From Hyperoodon ampullatus (Eukaryota; Chordata; Mammalia; Artiodactyla; Ziphiidae): a stretch of 64,000 nucleotides of DNA. Of the stretch, positions 61,281 to 64,000 are shown in pieces. The position numbers and the translations under genes were made by a program. How positions within the stretch are numbered: the first letter of the stretch is position 1; every line of letters begins with the position of its first letter. The notes beneath the pieces are model-generated. The model ran no database searches, was not told where the DNA came from, and worked only from the letters and a program-made list of their open reading frames with translations. The stretch is taken from NCBI GenBank assembly GCA_949752795.1, contig CATKHW010000008.1, positions 2,294,001-2,358,000 on the forward strand. The letters are read 5' to 3'.

Positions 61281-64000
61281 ATTTTCCATGACCTTTCCTT
61301 CATAGTGCTCCATGCCCTTGTCATCACAATGTGAAAAACCCAATGTCATCACAATAATCCATGAAATTTTTCAGACAGATGCTCCATGCCCCTGTCATCA
61401 CAATGCACCATGCCCATCATCATAATTCTTCATGCTATTGTCATCACAATGAAATCTAAATGCTCCATGACCTCTGTCATCACAATGCTCCAAATCCTTG
61501 TGATCACAATGTTCCATAACTCTTATCATCACAACGCCCCATGAAGCTCATCATCACAATTATCCATGGTCTTCTCATCACAATGCTCCATAACATTTGT
61601 CATCACAATGCTCAATACACTTGTCATCACAATGCTCCCTGACTCTTGCCATCAGTATGCTCCTTGAACCCTGTCATGACAAGGCTCCATGCCTTTTTCA
61701 TCACAATGCTCCATGCCCTTGTCATCACAATGCTCCATGACACTTGACGTCAGAATGCTCCTTGATCCCTGTCATGAAAAGGTTCCATGCCATTTTCATC
61801 ACAATGCTCCATGCCTTTTTCATCACAATGCTCCATGCCATTGTCATCACAATACTCCACAAGCTTGTCATCAGAATGCTCCATGACCCTTGTCATCACA
61901 ATTCTCCATGCCCCATGTCTTTACAGTGCTCGATGACACTCGTCATCACTATGCTCCATGGTCTTGCGATTACAATGCTCCACGGTCTTGCCATCACAAT
62001 GCTCCATGACCTGGGCATCACAATGCTCCATGTCCCTTTTCATCAAAATGCTCCATGCGCTTCTCAGCACAATGCTCCATGACCCATGACATCACAATGC
62101 GCCATGAAATTTTCATCACAATGCTCTACATCCTTTTCAAGTCTATGCTCCATAAAACTTGTCATCACAGTGCTCCATTCACTTCTCATCAAAATGCTCT
62201 CTCACCACTGATATCACAATGTTCCATCACTAGTCATCACAATACTCCCTCACCCCTGTCATCACAATGTTCCATGACCACTGCAATCACAATGCTCCAT
62301 GCCCTTGTCATCACAAAGCTCCATGATGCATGTCATCAAAATGCTCCATGGACTTCTCATCACAATGCTCCATGCCCTTGCCATCACAATGCTCCATTAC
62401 ACCTGTCATCACAATGCTCCATGACCACTGTCATCACAGCGCTCCCTGACTCCAGACAACACAATGATCTGGGACTCTTGTCATCAAAATGCTCCAAGAC
62501 ACTTGTCATCACAGTGACCCTTGCGCTTGTCATCCCAATGCTCCATGACACCTGTAATCCGAATGCTCCGTGACGCTTGTCATCCCAGTGCTCCATGACC
62601 CCTGGCATCACAATGTTCCATGCCATTGTCATCACCATGCTCCAAGAAACCTCTCATCACATTGCTCCATGCCCTTGTCATCACAAAGCTCCATGACGCT
62701 TGTCATCACAAAGCTCAGTGCTCTTCTCATCACAGTGCTGCATGCCCTTGTCATTACAATTCTCCATGATCCATGTATCACCGTGTTCCTTGCCCTTGAC
62801 ATCACAATGCTCCATGCCCACACTCATCACAATAATCCATGAAACATTTCACACAAATGCTCCATGCCCTTGTCATCAAAAGGCTCCATTGCCCGTCTCA
62901 AAGCAATGCTCCATGACACCTGCCATCACAATGTTCCATGGCCTCGTCATCACAAGGCTCCATGACACTTGTCATCACAATTCTCCAAGACCCCTGTAAT
63001 CACAGTGCTCCATGCCCTTGTCATCACGAAGCTCAATGACTTATGTCATCAGAATGCTCCATGGCCTTCTCATCAGAATGCTCCATGTCCTTTTCATCAC
63101 AGTGCTCCAAGACCGCTGTATTCACAACACTCCATGCCCCTTTTCATCTCAATGCTCAATGAACTCTGTCATTCCAATGCACCAAGCCCATCATCATAAT
63201 GCTTAATGCTATTGTCATCACAATGAAATCAAAATGCTCCATGACCTCTGTCATCACAATGCTCCAAACCCTTGTGATCACAATGTTCCATAACACTTGT
63301 CATCACAATTCCCCATGATGCTCCTCATCACAATTATCCATGGTCTTCTCATCACAATGCTCCATGACCTTTGTCATCACAATGCTCAATACACTTGTCA
63401 TCTCAATGCTCCCTGCCACTTGTCGTCAGTATGCTTCTTGAACCCTGTCATGACAAGGCTCCATGCCTTTTTCATCACAATGATCCATGCCCTTTTCATC
63501 ACAATGTTCCAAGACCCCAGTAATCACAGTGCTCCTTGCCCTTGTAATCACAAAGCTCCATGACCCATATCATCAGAACGCTCCGTGGCCTTCTCATCAC
63601 CATGCTCGATGCCCTTGTCATCACACTGCTCCCTGACACTTGTCTTCATAATGCTCCTTGAACCCTGTCATGAAAAGGCTCCATGCCTTTTTCATCACAA
63701 TGCTCCATGACCTTTCATCACTATGCTCCATGCCATTGTCATCACAATACTCCACAAGCTTGTCATCAGAATGCTCCATGACCCATGTCATCACAATGCT
63801 CCATGACCCCTGTCATCACAATGTTCCATGACCCCTGTAATCACAATGCTCCATGCCTCTTGTCATTACAGTGCTCCATGACGCTCGTCATCACAATTAT
63901 GCATGGTCTTCTCATCACAATGCTGCACGGTCTTTCCATCACAATGCTCCCTGCCCTGGTCCTCACAATGCTCCATGACCCTTTTCATCACAATTCTCCA

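Larger units (their letters stand above)
56501..64000 (+). repeat. 24/25-bp degenerate minisatellite array, right block
   Basis: Same unit and same orientation as the left block, about 300 copies, continuing past the window end. Modules found: A-like (ACCATGACATAGG) near 58717 and 61233, B near 61425 and 63200, C-like near 59285 and 62205, D near 58485 and 61028. The HindIII-bearing unit CCACAAGCTTGTC lies near 58160, 60773, 61857 and 63751. That makes the CAAGCTTG HOR subfamily the dominant one here, whereas it is rare on the left side. No gene or transposon is seen inside. Confidence 0.95.

Noticed and set aside
1..64000. 24/25-bp unit as a decayed dimer of a 12-13-bp repeat
   Set aside because: The two halves (TCATCACAATGC and TCCATGACCCTTG) match at only some positions, which is not convincing by eye.
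1..64000. Telomeric TTAGGG tracts that would place this at a chromosome end
   Set aside because: None seen on either strand.

Overview
This window is satellite DNA from end to end. I see no protein-coding gene, tRNA, rRNA or CRISPR array. It is almost certainly mammalian and most likely cetacean. The central 21.1 kb is a head-to-tail array of about 1.74-kb units, roughly half of each unit being an antisense 3' fragment of LINE-1. That matches what I recall of the 'common cetacean satellite' (about 1.75 kb in baleen whales, shorter at about 1.6 kb in dolphins), whose LINE-1 origin has been reported. The L1 type is the mammalian L1MA-like 3' end seen in cetartiodactyls and related orders. The species call is inference.

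Layout: (1) 1-35356 is a degenerate minisatellite with a 24/25-bp unit built around GTCATCACAATGCTCCATG, always in the same orientation, about 1,400 units, with a mosaic of higher-order repeats (HORs). (2) 35357-56500 is the L1-derived array: 12 complete units of 1729-1742 bp plus a 294-bp partial unit. Every complete unit has a 72-bp near-perfect palindrome at the same internal position. (3) 56501-64000 is the same 24/25-bp minisatellite in the same orientation, so the L1-derived array is flanked on both sides by one satellite family.

Evolutionary layers can be read directly. The minisatellite holds a 4309-bp tandem duplication whose first 2.8 kb is nearly identical and ends abruptly, long-range HOR matches (offsets about 4.8, 12.0 and 13.4 kb), a block of about 1.4-1.7-kb HORs at 26.8-31 kb, and a fresh 74-bp tandem duplication. 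The L1-derived array shows a dimeric HOR (units 1+2 versus 3+4, offset 3477 bp), a chimeric unit 7, local homogenisation between units 10 and 11, and decay concentrated at the right edge only. Both array edges fall on an ATG shared with the minisatellite.

The many short open frames in the minisatellite arise because a 24-bp unit keeps frame for eight codons. They translate the same repeat in three frames and should not be annotated as genes. Alignments here were made by eye, so module boundaries are good to roughly 10-50 bp unless a unit edge is given.
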